From Ciborinia camelliae (Eukaryota > Ascomycota > Leotiomycetes > Helotiales > Sclerotiniaceae), in the NCBI GenBank assembly GCA_025890175.1, contig JANPYM010000006.1:2606274-2670273 (forward strand): DNA of 64,000 nt. The letters run 5' to 3'. The stretch's first letter is position 1, and each line of letters begins with the position of its first letter. Shown here piece after piece: positions 11,565 to 22,877 of the stretch. The position numbers and the translations under genes were made by a program. The notes below the pieces were generated by a model. It saw only the letters and a program-made list of their open reading frames with translations, was not told the DNA's origin and did not search any database.

Positions 11565-11712
11565 TATACCTTAACATACTAATACCTTAATATACTAATA
11601 CCTTAACATACTAATACCTTAACATACTAATACCTTAACATACTAATACCTCACCATACTAATACCTCACCATACTAATACCTTAACATACTAATACCTC
11701 ACCATACTAATA
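11565..11712. repeat. 16-bp minisatellite, about nine units
   Basis: Tandem units of CATACTAATACCTTAA, varying to CTCACC at the unit junction, run from about 11565 to 11712. The period is exactly 16 through most of the array. Each unit contains TACTAAT, close to the intron branch-site consensus, but there is no gene around it to be spliced. Confidence 0.9.
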
Positions 11713-11718
11713 TCTCCG

Positions 11719-11789
11719 AACGCCAAAGGGAAGGGAGGTTTTAAGGAAGAGGAGGGGCACGTATGCCCCCCTTCCCCCAAGTTGCTATT
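11719..11789. repeat. G-rich/C-rich foldback element, copy 1
   Basis: AACGCC, then a purine-rich G tract (GGGAAGGGAGGTTTT), then GCACGTATGCC, a C tract (CCCCCTTCCCCCAAG) and GCTATT. G-rich and C-rich arms can pair. The same order of blocks occurs at 30705-30757 with the middle shortened, so this is a dispersed element and not a chance hairpin. Confidence 0.6.
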
Positions 11790-12799
11790 ACTTCCTTTCC
11801 AGCTTTGTGGATCCTCCCCCGCTTCTATTCTGTTATTATGGATTAGATTATGTGGTTCTGATCAAATAGTTCGAGGCGAGACCACATTAAAAATTGGGGA
11901 GCAGCATATAAGTCATGAAGCAACAATCATGTATTCTCCTCTATTGGTAGTCACAGTACAATAGACTCTCTATCTTCTGCTTCCACCATAGCTAAATACA
12001 TCTTCTCCTGGTCATCCCATAGGGGCTGTATTCTCAATAACCGTTATAATATACATAAGTTACGCGTTATTTAAAAAAAGCCAACTAGCTAGGATAGATC
12101 CTCTACAAAGAATTGTTCGAATGTTTAATGAAAAGCGAAATTCTTGGAAAGTGGATCTTATTTACACACTAGACTATGATCCTCTTTTTTTAAAGTGATG
12201 GTAGATTTTGTCAGGAGTCACGTCAGCATATGGGAATAGCTTTATCAGCAATAAGATCAAACTCGTCACACGCGTTATGTTAACATATAGAAAAGAGAGG
12301 GAAGGTAGAAAAGGAAAATAAAAAAGAGAAGTAAAAAAGAAGGTAGTCAGGGGAAGTAAAAACAGGAAAGATTGATTCGCATAGTATTTGTAACAGTTTT
12401 GAAAAAAAGTAGAAGGAGGAGGTAAAAAGGAAAGGTAAAGGGAAAAAAGAATAGAAAATTAGACGGTAACCTTCTGTCCCCCTTTTAACTTCTTTCCCGA
12501 ATCAATCATTGGAATTACCGACTTGACTGATTCGATTAAACTTACATTCGCCTAGCTTGCGCCCGTCCATTTTTAGCGTTTTGAAAGCGTGACTCTATCC
12601 CTTACCCAAAAACCCAATAAGCGAACGACACTATTCACCTTCAACCCACTCAGTACACAAACCACCCCATAAAACTAAGCAAATTGCAGGTATTCGGTGC
12701 AAAAGCCCCACACCGTACCCATCCTATTTGAGATTCAATAACCCAGGTACAAACAAAATGCGAGATTGCTGTATGGCGTAGTGGTAATGTCACTGTGAC
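11790..12799. other. Intergenic spacer
   Basis: No coding region is supported. There is a purine-rich block of AAAAGAGAAG/GGTAAAAAGG type at about 12290-12460. A short sequence near 12773 resembles a Pol III A box (TGGCGTAGTGG), but neither a B box nor a cloverleaf follows. Confidence 0.45.
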
Positions 12800-13051
12800 T
12801 TAATCGTACATCCGTTGGTGTTGGCATGCGGGACTTTGTCTCTCCTTCACCGCGCATGTCCATACGGGCGCGTAACCCCTCTTGATAGGCTCCGGATGCT
12901 TGGTCATTATTGGCTGAATATACTTAGTAATTCTCGAGACGGTGTGATCATGCTTTCTGAGTTTCGTCTCATCTGAATAAGATCGTCGATTCGAACAGCG
13001 CTTTAGAAGAAACCCTGGGCTTATAGAGTTCTTATCCGAGGCTTCGGCCAT
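12800..13051 (-). pseudogene. Possible C2H2 zinc-finger gene relic
   Basis: An isolated minus-strand frame of 83 codons contains CSNRRSYSDETKLRKHDHTV, which resembles the Cys-to-His half of a C2H2 zinc finger with its Ser-Asp-x-Thr-Lys-Leu-Arg-Lys-His linker. The closing His is replaced by Ser-Arg, and no second finger is visible. The ATG at 13051 is genuine. The fragment lies alone in gene-poor DNA, so a decayed gene piece seems likelier than a working gene. The assignment is weak. Confidence 0.3.
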
Positions 13052-13658
13052 TGGATGCTCTCGGAGTTTCTCAACTTGAATCGGACATTACCCGATTCAA
13101 GACAGTCTTTTTTTTTCTCTTTTCTTTCTCAAATTTTAAGCTTATCAATTCTTTTGGAAGTGGGGAGTGTAGAAGAGGCAGTGCCTATGCGGCAACGATG
13201 ATTGATTCAAACTAAGTACACTGAACACAGTAAAATGGCAACACACCTTCAAAGTTCAATCATTTTTGTGCTGTTTTGGAAATCAATAAATTCAATCCAG
13301 TGTTCACGGCTTACAGCCTGTAGACCGGTAACCTTGATATCCCAAAGTTATTCATTTTTGCTGCCCTTTGGCTTCATTTGACTATCGCACAATTTGTACG
13401 TAGTGATGGGTTGAACTCTGTTGTTTTTTTATTGCTATTCAGACATTCAACCAGTGAAAGTTCACTGAGCTCACAGGAATGCATCTGTGTTCAGCCTGGA
13501 ACCCCGCTCCTGATCCATCTTGAGGTAAACTCACGTACAAGAGGGCCGTCTCGTGTCGTAATTCAGATATCTTGCTTCCATACCATCATTCAAAAAATCA
13601 AGTTTTTGATCGACAGCTCCCGGATATATTGTCCAACAATTCTCACCACTGTCAAGTT
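13052..13658. other. Intergenic DNA, 3' of the membrane protein gene
   Basis: Nothing could be supported. Plus-strand open frames at 13378-13752 overlap the end of the minus-strand membrane-protein gene and look like shadows. Confidence 0.4.
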
Positions 13659-14753
13659 TTATTTTCGGTCAAGAGTATCCCAAGTATGCGCCATCCTTTG
13701 CCCAACGTTCAGGCTGCGTTCGTTTATAACTACTGCAGATGATTCACTATAATCGAAACGACGGAAGTTTGGAGATGGAAGTTCAGATCTTCTAGGTCGA
13801 GTATCGGGGTTGTGAGAGTTTGATGATTTTCTCTTTAATCCAGCTCCCAATATTTTGAATCGATGTTGCATGGAAGATGATACGACAGAGGAATTCTGAA
13901 TCCTCGTTACAACATCATCTGATACTCGACGAGTTCCAAATAAATTCCATGCGAAGTAGCATATTGCGGACAGGATAAGCCAACTAATAGTAGTGCACAC
14001 CAAAGCGTATATCCAGATATAATAGATATTGTAGGTGCTTGACTCCGTAGATCCTAGTAGCATTCCAGTCAATGTTCGACGAGCCACAGTAGTATTTGTA
14101 GAATCGTATTTGAAGAAGGGTGGTGGAGGGAGAGATTGACCAGCTGCTTTCCTACACTGGACCGTAGCTCGCTGTGCCTCCTTTCCATTTGTTAGTAAGA
14201 ATCTACCCTATCCGCAATTTGAGTAATGAAGACACACCTCATGTGCCTGACAATGTTCAATATAATCCTTCGTGGCAGTCCAAATGGCTAATTCTATAGT
14301 GTAATAGGCGATAATGGTACTAATTGCAAAAGCGGAGGCAGCAATGATGGTTCCAATAGGTCCACATTCCCAACACCCAAGAAAATTTACACATCCAACG
14401 ATGGGATGGGGATTGGTTTTATTGGTTTTATGTTGTGTACAGGGAGTACTGGGTATAATACATCCACATTGTTGGACGACTGGGAATCCCATCGGTCGCG
14501 GGCGTAATGGCTGGCCTTGAGCTGGTATATTTTGTTGTCCAGGCTGATTTGGTACTTGAGCGATAGCATTGATTTGCATACCACCGAGCATTGCCAGCGG
14601 CTGTGGTTGTAGCTGTCCTTGTGATTGTCCATATGGGTTAAGCACGACACCTTGCAAAGAAGGATCCCCAACGTCCAAACCTGCGACTGGAGGATTTACA
14701 TTTTTTTGCACGGCAGCAGGGGGTTCTGGAGCAGTATCTCCCAGATTGTTCAT
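13659..14753 (-). CDS. Orphan two-pass membrane protein, Pro/Gln-rich N-terminus
   Basis: Two exons on the minus strand, 14753-14238 and 14180-13659, give 345 residues. The 57-nt intron begins GTGTGT and has a perfect TACTAAC branch site nine bases before its AG; the join is in phase 0. The start is the first ATG after an in-frame stop; the frame is open further upstream but has no ATG. The first 100 residues are Pro/Gln/Gly-rich. A Cys-rich stretch then leads to a membrane span near residues 132-155, a loop of about 70 residues with two Cys and an Asn-Thr-Thr site, and a second span near 224-252. The tail is basic and Ser-rich. I do not recognise the family. Topology suggests a small surface or endomembrane protein with both ends on the same side. 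Confidence 0.65.
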
Positions 14754-14783
14754 CGCAATGATGGAAGGGGAAGGTTGTGCCAC

Positions 14784-16960
14784 GATGGAGACGAAAAAGA
14801 CTTGGGGATATGATATGTTAGATGTTTATGGTAGTGCTATGATTATATTTACTATGATCATGATTTTGGGACTGATAGAAGGAACTTGGTACCAACCTCT
14901 CAGACATGCGAAGCTGAACTCAGCCTCGCTGCTGCAACACTGCATGTAAGGTCAACTGCTGCATATGGAGTAACATTAGCACGTGATGCGGGGTATATGT
15001 GAAACCAAGAGTACCCCCTACACAGACTTTGCCTGCTAAGTCTGGTTTTATACTACAAGTTCACCGATAAAATACAAATCTTTACAATATCTAAAAAGCC
15101 GATATGCTCGCAGATGCAGCAAAATCAAACGCTACACCCGATTTTGTATTTGAGGTCCAGGTCCCGTGTTACGTGACGTGAATATATCACAGCAGAGTTG
15201 ACCAGTTCAGCCCGGATAAAAGCGTTGGAGGACCCATGGAGCCTGAAACGTATTCTATTCAGATATACTGCTATTACTACTGATATATCTGAAAATAAAT
15301 TTCAAGCTTTATAAGCCCTCCCTCCCAAACTTTTATAAACTATTAAATTCCAAATTTATATATACAGTACCAATTCACATAGATTCCAGATTCAGATACC
15401 AATTCACATACCAGTTCACATACTAAATCACGTAAACGAATGACAATTAAATAAAGAGTTCCGTTTTTTGCTCCTGCCCCGAAACCGTTCCATTTCGTTT
15501 TAGACAAGCCCTTACACTTCATTTCAGGCAGGAATTCATTCGAACATATATTATGCGCTATCCCGAATGAAATAACTCTTTTAATCTACCGTTCTACGTT
15601 CATTATCCAACAAGGTACTTGGCGTGAACTTCCAAGGTGAGATAATGGATTTATCTACTGTAATGTCACGAATAATATAATTTCAAGGATAAGCGAGTCT
15701 ACTATCTATTGCATAAGATGAAAGAAAAAGATATGTTCAAATTACTATGTATTATATAAAATATCTAATCACAGAACCCATGTGAAGATGCATATCTGGC
15801 TCTTTTATTTCCAAATCCTATTTCTCGCTCATTATATGGGTACCTACCGGTATGCTGTAGTTCCTGCCTACCCGTTGATAGTGATCGATCAATCAATCAA
15901 TCGATCGATTAATACCAACCCAAAAACGAAAAGTAACCCACCTTTTCATCTTTTCCTTTTCATTTTCAAAAGAAATCATAAATATCAAATAACAAATACT
16001 AAAATCCCATCCCATCCCATCCCTTGGCTTGACTTGGTTTGGCTTTCCCATTTACTTTTTGACGTTAATGATTTACATCTACATTTACGTTCCTCCAATC
16101 CGTTATGTTTGTTCTCTTTCTACCAATCTAATCTATAATTCCACTTCTACCACCATCCCGATTCTATATATAAATTCTATGTATACTGTACCTCCAAACA
16201 ACTTAACCAGGTTCGTATGTGGAATCCTCTGAAGAGAGGAGAAGGAGGTGGAGGGACTCGAACTCGGACTCGGAGTTTACTAACCCTGACTCTGATTCTG
16301 ACTCTGATTTTGACTCTGGAGTTGATAGTTGACAGTTGATTATAAATAATTGATGATTGATGGATAGTAGTAGAATGGACGGGAAGGGTTGTCCTAGAAA
16401 GGAAGGTGTCGCGATACCAGTGAATCTACTAATACGGCCGAATACGGCCTGCCTGCGGCCGTATGTACCCAATATGCAATACAATACCATTCAAATCACA
16501 AGTTGATCAACAACACAATACCACCGAGGTGATTCCAACAGAAGGAAATAGGATTATTCCCGTGTGAAGGAAGAGCGAAGCTTGGTTAGGTTCGTTTAAG
16601 ATGCAAGTGTTCAATACAACAAGTGGTAGAAAGGGCCAGTGGTCGATAGATATCGATATCGATATCGATATCTGGAGTGAAGCGGGGAATAGTATTATAA
16701 TTTATGGAGCTTTACCATTCCTGAAAAATCAAACATGGAATTTTGGAACCGATACAAGTCCGTAGACGGGAGGTAATAATTATAGTTCTAATTATCCGTG
16801 TTGCCCCTTTACTCATAATCGATATGTACCTAATCATGTTCCGTTCCCCCATTCCCAGATCCCATCTGTTTCTAGTCATATCTATACTACCTACTCAATC
16901 CACCAATTATTTATACTTCAAATTCTCCGATTTCTATACCATCCCACCCTCTCGTCTCCC

Positions 16961-16991
<31 letters not shown>

Positions 16992-17029
16992 TCCATATAA
17001 AATCTTCCCTCACACTCCCCTTCCGCTCT
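14784..17029. other. Intergenic spacer with repeats
   Basis: No gene is supported in 2.2 kb. It holds the second copy of the dispersed repeat at 15463-15525, short CAATTCACATA repeats at 15368-15430, a GATATC hexamer run at 16650-16672, an ATACGGCC/GGCCGTAT inverted repeat near 16434-16464, and a (GTAT)n microsatellite at about 16962-16992. Several 60-120 codon frames here are low complexity. Confidence 0.45.
15463..15525 (+). repeat. Dispersed repeat fragment, plus-oriented copy
   Basis: GTTTTTTGCTCCTGCC then CCGAAACC at 15463-15486 matches the minus strand of 11318-11341 in 23 of 24 bases. A related ACTTCATTTCAGGC block follows at about 15514. The two copies face each other across about 4.1 kb that contains the two-pass membrane protein gene. 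Confidence 0.6.
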
Positions 17030-19198
17030 TTAATCATCACCCCCCAAATTCATCGTAAGCCACTCCACTTTTTCCCTTCTCTTATTAGCCCCTATACCTC
17101 CACCATCACCATCACCATCAGCCCCCGCAACCCCTCTAATCATCAACAAGCCCAACCTTCCCTTCATCCTCTCCTTCGTATTAGCCACCAAAGTCTCCGA
17201 ACTATCCGAACTATTCATTTTCGTCCTCGTCCCCCTCGCATGGAAATGATTCGACATTGCCGTTTGCGGACCCGTATTACGATCTCTTCTTACGTGACCG
17301 CTGCGAGTAGACTTCATATATGAAGGAGGTGGCGCATCTGATTGTTCTTGTTCGGGTCCGTCGACCTCGTCATTATCTTCCTTCTGACTGCTAATGGTGG
17401 ATCTGCAAGTAACGTAACTTTCATCTTTCGTTTCATCGTCTCTGGAGATCCGAAGAAGACTTTCATCCTCATCCTTTTCATCCTTCTCACTCGCAAGAAC
17501 TGTTTTTACAGATAAAAGCTCCCTTCCCCCCTCTCTGTCATGAGATGGCAAGTCATGAAAAGTCCTGACGGCGCCCAAATCCACCTCATTAACTACAGCC
17601 TTGTAACTACTTGAGGGCATAACACCCCGTCGCGAGCCCTTCTTATCTCCAGATCCGGATTTAGATACAGATCTTCTATTAACACTGATACCGAGGATAG
17701 TACTAACTGGAGATCTAGCTCTCATAGTATTTTCCGATAAAGCGTTAGAACAATCAGATGAAGAATCATTCGCCATGAGTGAAACACCTCCAGCAACTGA
17801 AGGCTCGGGATCATCTATTGCTGGGCCAGGTAATTTAAAAAGATCAACGGGGATAGAACCTGAGCTGCGAGCTATCCCGAGTGCTCTTTTGACTGTGCTA
17901 CTGTGTACAAGTTCATCCAAATCTGCCACTTGGATATTATGATCTCTACCGTGATCTACAGATGAGAATCTCTCTCTTAGAGATTGTCTCGATACGGAAT
18001 GGATAAGGGGTTTCAGTTTTTGTTTGATGCGGTTGATCGTTAGGAAACGTGGAATTTCTGAATCACTTCCATCGCTTAGTGGAAAGGAAAACTCCGTTCC
18101 TGAAGTGTTGTTTTGTCTTGGTGCACGTTTGGAGGTAGTCGTAGAAGACTTTGGGTTGCAATGATCGTGGTAATGAACAGCTGGATAGTTTCTGTGTGCT
18201 GGAATTGCAGCCCCTGAAATCGGATGCTCGATGGGGACTATTGGGGCAGGCTCCGATTGCCTGCGTCGTGTGCCAAATAATGACTTTGTGGCAGACCAGG
18301 TTGGTCTCCACCTTTCTTCAGTTTGCCTGAAACTAGTGATGGCTCCGGTGCGCAAGAAGTTGTCGGAAAGGGAACCTTGTGTGCTCGAGCCCCCACGCAG
18401 ACTGACCTTTCCGTTTCGAATGTGGGCTTGAGGATTTGTTGTAACGTATTCATGAGAAAAGTCAGGATTGTTACTTGAGAGATAATCACGCGAAGGTTCC
18501 GAAGAAAGATCCTGTAATTCAATTTCATCGATGATAATGGAATCATGACCTTCTTCACAAGTCTTAATAGTTATCTTCGTAAAGGGGTTCCGAGGTATGG
18601 TAGAAGGATTAGGCGAATCACTTCTTTTATCAGGTCGAGTCATAAAGTGTGGAACAGTGGAATGACTTCGAGAGTTTCTGTTGATTGCCCGTGTATCAGT
18701 TGCTCCATCCATGAATCGCATAGCTCTGGGATAAGCTTGCACCGTTGCAACATTCTTGTTACGACGATTGGATTTTCTGTAGCGTGCAATATCGTCTGTG
18801 CAACAGCAGAAACTCATAAAGATCACAAAGCATACACATACTGCGACGATATACATAAGCTGATAGGGAGTGACTGCAAGTTTTCCAAATTCGGGAAAAT
18901 TCGAATCCAAATTTGTAGATGGCTCGCCGATTTCACTGGCTGGTGTCGGGGTTGCAAGTGTGGATGGAGGATCTGAGGGCTCTCTGTATAACAAAGATGT
19001 TATAAATGTTTGGATAGGTCTAAAGGTAGAAGATTCGGTGGTAGTGATGGCTGGTAAGGTGAGCCAAGCACTTGTCGTGTTCATAGACATTGATGTTGTC
19101 AAAGAATTCTGAACGAGCTCCTGTCTTGGGGTGCTGCTAGAAGCAACGAAGTCTGCAGCTGTCCCCAAAGGGTTTTGCATGTACCGAGTAACAGGCAT
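17030..19198 (-). CDS. Orphan single-pass membrane protein with long cytosolic tail
   Basis: One uninterrupted frame of 722 residues starting at the ATG at 19198. Residues 1-105 are Ser/Thr/Pro-rich, like a short extracellular stalk, but lack a clear signal peptide. A strong membrane span lies at about 112-133, directly followed by a CCC cluster and a basic stretch, a pattern that often carries palmitoylation. The remaining 580 residues are Ser/Arg/Asp-rich, low in hydrophobics and probably disordered, with many potential phosphorylation sites. No catalytic domain is visible. The arrangement resembles a signalling or cell-wall-sensor type I/III membrane protein, but this is inference; WSC-type Cys motifs are absent from the outer part. 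Confidence 0.7.
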   Translation of the reverse strand: MPVTRYMQNPLGTAADFVASSSTPRQELVQNSLTTSMSMNTTSAWLTLPAITTTESSTFRPIQTFITSLLYREPSDPPSTLATPTPASEIGEPSTNLDSNFPEFGKLAVTPYQLMYIVAVCVCFVIFMSFCCCTDDIARYRKSNRRNKNVATVQAYPRAMRFMDGATDTRAINRNSRSHSTVPHFMTRPDKRSDSPNPSTIPRNPFTKITIKTCEEGHDSIIIDEIELQDLSSEPSRDYLSSNNPDFSHEYVTTNPQAHIRNGKVSLRGGSSTQGSLSDNFLRTGAITSFRQTEERWRPTWSATKSLFGTRRRQSEPAPIVPIEHPISGAAIPAHRNYPAVHYHDHCNPKSSTTTSKRAPRQNNTSGTEFSFPLSDGSDSEIPRFLTINRIKQKLKPLIHSVSRQSLRERFSSVDHGRDHNIQVADLDELVHSSTVKRALGIARSSGSIPVDLFKLPGPAIDDPEPSVAGGVSLMANDSSSDCSNALSENTMRARSPVSTILGISVNRRSVSKSGSGDKKGSRRGVMPSSSYKAVVNEVDLGAVRTFHDLPSHDREGGRELLSVKTVLASEKDEKDEDESLLRISRDDETKDESYVTCRSTISSQKEDNDEVDGPEQEQSDAPPPSYMKSTRSGHVRRDRNTGPQTAMSNHFHARGTRTKMNSSDSSETLVANTKERMKGRLGLLMIRGVAGADGDGDGGGIGANKRREKVEWLTMNLGGDD

Positions 19199-20345
19199 GA
19201 TATATTTGGTTTATTGATCGAAGCGATGGATGAAAAATGTCGCTGTCAATATACGATACTGTTTGGTATGTCGTTGTAGTTAAAATCGATGAAGAAGCAA
19301 TGTCTGATCATAAATTTGTAACAATAACGATGCGCAGGCTTGAGAAATATCAGTATCCAATTGTGCTAGCTTATGAGAAAGTGGGAAGAAAGAAAGGAGA
19401 TTGAGATGTGCTCATTAGAGCTGGTAGTTCCGATATGAAAGGAAAGAGCGACGCAGACTTGGATCAATTTGAGAGTAACGATTCAGGAAACTACCACTCC
19501 ATCAGTTCTAACTAACGAAGACTATTGTGGCTTTAATAGCGCTGTCCTTTAAGCCTAGATTTATGCCAGAAAAGGAAGATCTCAAACATGTCGCTCACGA
19601 CGAGGCTTCGGGATGTAGTGGAGTGTCATCTTCAGACTTCAGGAAAACTCTTTCTAGACAAAATCGTAATCTTTACGAAAATCTGGTGTAACATTAGTTA
19701 TCACCGCGCCTCATCTCATCTCGAAGATGTTCATCCAGGATATTGATGGCTTTGCAAGGTCAAGTAATGTTGCACATCACACCTTTCAGCCCCCAATTGA
19801 AGAAAGGGGGAAGCTTTTTGGTTTCGCTTACTATGGCCGGCATGACTTTAACTTATAAAGTGAAAAGATGGATAGCATCATTAACACGGAACATCTTAGG
19901 GCCATTTATATATAATCAAGATTTTGAAAAGCCATGTTCAATATAGATCTCGAGCCTAGGCCTATGAGGACATTTGTACCCTCAATGTCAGGTATTGGTT
20001 GATCTTTCCCTCTCTGTAAACAATTTCCATTGCCTGCTATCAGTATTGGTGGGAAAATGATGCTTGGAACCTCATTCATGTCTTTAAAAACCTTACTCCT
20101 TAACATCGTCGAATCGTCGAAAGCCTACTGCACTTAAAGTCTTTTCCGTGATGTAGAAATACAAGAGATTTAAGTGGTTGGATTGGCTAATAAGCTGCCA
20201 TTGTGGTCGCTAAAGATACCCGCAATAATTTGGCGCGTCGCGACTTTTCCACTTTAGCACGCGTTTCCCCAATCTGTATGTATATCCGAAACAGAGAAGA
20301 ACATTCTACCTCAACATCGAGAGATAACTGCAAAAAGACGACAAA
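19199..20345. other. Divergent intergenic region before the primase gene
   Basis: About 1.1 kb between the start of the minus-strand membrane protein gene and the primase gene should contain both promoters. Open frames of about 66 codons at 19743-20106 on both strands have no recognisable content. A GGCGCG/CGCGTC-like GC block lies near 20232, about 110 bases before the primase start. Confidence 0.45.
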
Positions 20346-22011
20346 ATGATACGTCAAGACCCCAACAGGTTCTCCAAGAGACAAAAGCCAGACTATAGGA
20401 AAACTCAATTTGCAGAGAAACCCGCCTATAAAGATCTCAGCTACCCGCACCGTTTGAATTTCTACTCCATACCTCCTACAGCCGATATAACTCTTGAACA
20501 ATTTGAACAATGGGCTATTGATCGTCTGCGAGGTATGCTGCTAACTTAGTAATGTCTGCAAATGCATAATAACGTGAGGAATAGTTCTTGCAGAGCTCGA
20601 AGCATGTTCTTTCAGAAACAGATCCCCCGCCGAGACAGCAACCCATATGAAACCCCTCCTCGATAAATATCTACCTCTTTCTGCTTCTTCATCTGGCTCG
20701 AGTACACTGCAGGCCGAAAGACAGAAGGATCATTATAGCCATTTTATCCTACGACTTGCATTTGCTTCAACAGAAGACTTACGGAGACGATTTTCTCGGG
20801 TTGAGTCTATGTTATTCCGTTTGCGGTTTCAAGCAGATGATTTGAGGGAACGGCAAGCATTTGTCGAGGGCTTAAATCTGGATTGGGAAACAGTGAGCGA
20901 AGATGAGAAGAGAGATTATTGGGAACAATTGAAGGGTGCAGCGGGCAGAGATAAGATGCGAATCGAAGAAGAGAGTTGGTTTAAGGTAGACTGGGAGAGG
21001 GTACCAGAATTAGTAGAGAGCCGGAGAGTATTCCTGAGGGGTGGAAAAGCATACGTGCATTCCAGGGAACAATTATCAATGGTCGTTGCGGAATTTACAA
21101 GTAGGCTGGATAAAGCTCTGGAGGTTTGTTTGTTCATTTGTAACCCCTCATTCTGATTTGTTCTAATAATTGGCTCAGGTTACATCTCGCGCACTTCCTC
21201 GGCTCGATGAAGACGATCGATTAACTCCAATTCTTACCCATCTCTCTCAAAACTTTACCACGCCCGATGCAAACTATTCCAGCTCAGCCACTGCGGTAGA
21301 CGGAGCCAACATATCCGCTCGTAATATCGACGCACTCTCCTCTTCATTCCCTCTATGCATGCAAAATCTCCACAAATCCCTCCGCCGCGATGCCCATCTC
21401 AAACATTACGGTCGTCTTCAGTATACTCTGTTCCTCAAAGGTATCGGATTGAACCTCGAAGAATGTCTTGTGTTCTGGCGATCGTCTTTTAGTAAAATTA
21501 CGGATGATGTGTTTAATAAAGAATACAGATATAATGTTCGTCACTCATATGGTGATGTAGGAGGAGATTCAAATCGCAGAGGAAATGGATACTCTCCATT
21601 TAGTTGTCAGAAAATTTTAACGGAACGTCCGCCAGGTCCAGGAGACTCGCATGGTTGTCCTTATAGACATTTTAGTGTGGACAACCTGACATCGCTATTG
21701 CGTGCTGTGGGAGTGAATGATCAGGAGGTCTTAAGAGGGGTGAAGGAAGACAAGGAGAAGCAGAAGTTCCATCTTGCTTGTAATCGGTATGTGATTCGGA
21801 ATACTTGCCTCGAACAAATGCTAATGAGTGAATTAGCGTCTTCGAATATGCACATAAACAAGAGATTAAAAAAGTCAAAGATGATGGTACATGGGGTGCA
21901 GCACAATTAGAGACCATTGTTCACCCTAATGAATACTTCAAAAGAAGTTATCTACTTAAAAATATGGGCAAGAGCCCTATTGCAGAGGAAGATGTTAGAA
22001 TGGACGGTTGA
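20346..22011 (+). CDS. PRI2: DNA primase large subunit
   Basis: Four exons (20346-20532, 20585-21123, 21179-21786, 21837-22011) encode 502 residues, the usual length of the eukaryotic p58 primase subunit. This subunit pairs with the catalytic small subunit in the polymerase alpha-primase complex to make RNA primers. The N-terminal YPHRLNFY and ITLEQFEQWAIDRLR motifs are diagnostic. The C-terminal Fe-S domain has four cysteines at about 302, 385, 402 and 443, matching the family spacing. For exon 2 I chose the acceptor ending GAATAG at 20584, because it restores the conserved VLAELE after DRLR; the next AG, nine bases on, would delete VLA. Introns are 50-55 nt. The start MIRQDPNRF is the first ATG. 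No neighbour is functionally linked. Confidence 0.93.
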
Positions 22012-22682
22012 GTAATGTATGAATCATATGAAATAGGTTAGTACTGGCGTTAGGTGGCGGAAAAGACCCCTGGGGACCTTTTATGGCTTTTGATATAATA
22101 GATACCATGATCAAGGCCTGATTTTTGTTTCTCAGTGAGGGGTTTCATTGGATACCTATATTTAAACATGCTCATTCACTCTCTCCATCGTTCTCTCATC
22201 CTTATCTTGACTGTCCAGCATGTTCTCATTTGTTTGACTCTCATCTGTTTGTTTTGAGGGCACAATAGCTACCAGACTTCTCCAAAACTCATTTATCTCT
22301 TCGGCATCTCTCTTCCACCTTTTCCCAGTCTACCAAATATTGGTTTTCTCTTAGAAAGGCCTCTGGGGATAACCAAAGACTAGACTCAACAAAAGATTTT
22401 TCTTGTTTTCCATGGCAAGTTTACAGACATCACAGTGATCACTTCATTCATTTAAAAATTCAGAACAAGTCAGTTATCACATACACCTTATCCAATATCC
22501 CTCCCACACAGTTCGATCTACATTTTAGAGCCGATCTGATTCACACATAGTCAATTATTTGCTGACCCTCACATAGTCTTTCAACAACAAATCAAAAACA
22601 ACTCAACAAGGAACTCTCCCTATTCGAAATCTGATCAATCACAGTCATTTACCTTGCCAGCCACTCAAAGGAATTACCAAAA
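22012..22682. other. Spacer between primase and first micro-protein
   Basis: About 670 bases without a protein frame. The second half is pyrimidine-rich with many CATC/CTCAC strings, as expected for a promoter and long 5' leader of the small gene at 22683. Confidence 0.45.
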
Positions 22683-22877
22683 ATGTCTTCAAACTTCAAT
22701 CCAAATCATCCCAACCTCACCAGTATCGAATCAGTCGATGTTGCAAAAAGAGTTTTTGGATTGGGCATAGGAGGAGTAGTGGGATTCGCTGCATGGTTCT
22801 TCATATACTACTATATGGCCGATTTTATTATTGATAGAGCCTTGGGAGCTCAGAGGGACTCGGGAGTGCTTGACTGA
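22683..22877 (+). CDS. Micro membrane protein 1 (64 aa)
   Basis: A 64-codon frame with a good start context (ACCAAAAATGTC). Residues 1-22 are polar with an Asn/Pro-rich start. Residues 25-47 form one strong hydrophobic helix rich in Gly, Phe and Tyr, followed by ADFIIDRALG and a short polar end. There is no cleavage site, so it is probably a tail-anchored or single-span protein. It is the first of three small frames in the same strand and of the same design, with cores resembling VxGxxxGxxxxxF...D. The function is unknown. Small size makes each frame alone uncertain; the repeated design is what supports them. Confidence 0.5.
   Translation: MSSNFNPNHPNLTSIESVDVAKRVFGLGIGGVVGFAAWFFIYYYMADFIIDRALGAQRDSGVLD

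Noticed and set aside
12770..12850. tRNA-like A box (TGGCGTAGTGG)
   Set aside because: No acceptor stem, anticodon arm or B box could be folded from the following bases.
14314..14949. Plus-strand open frames opposite the two-pass membrane protein
   Set aside because: They mirror the spliced minus-strand gene, which has a perfect branch site and conserved-looking spans.
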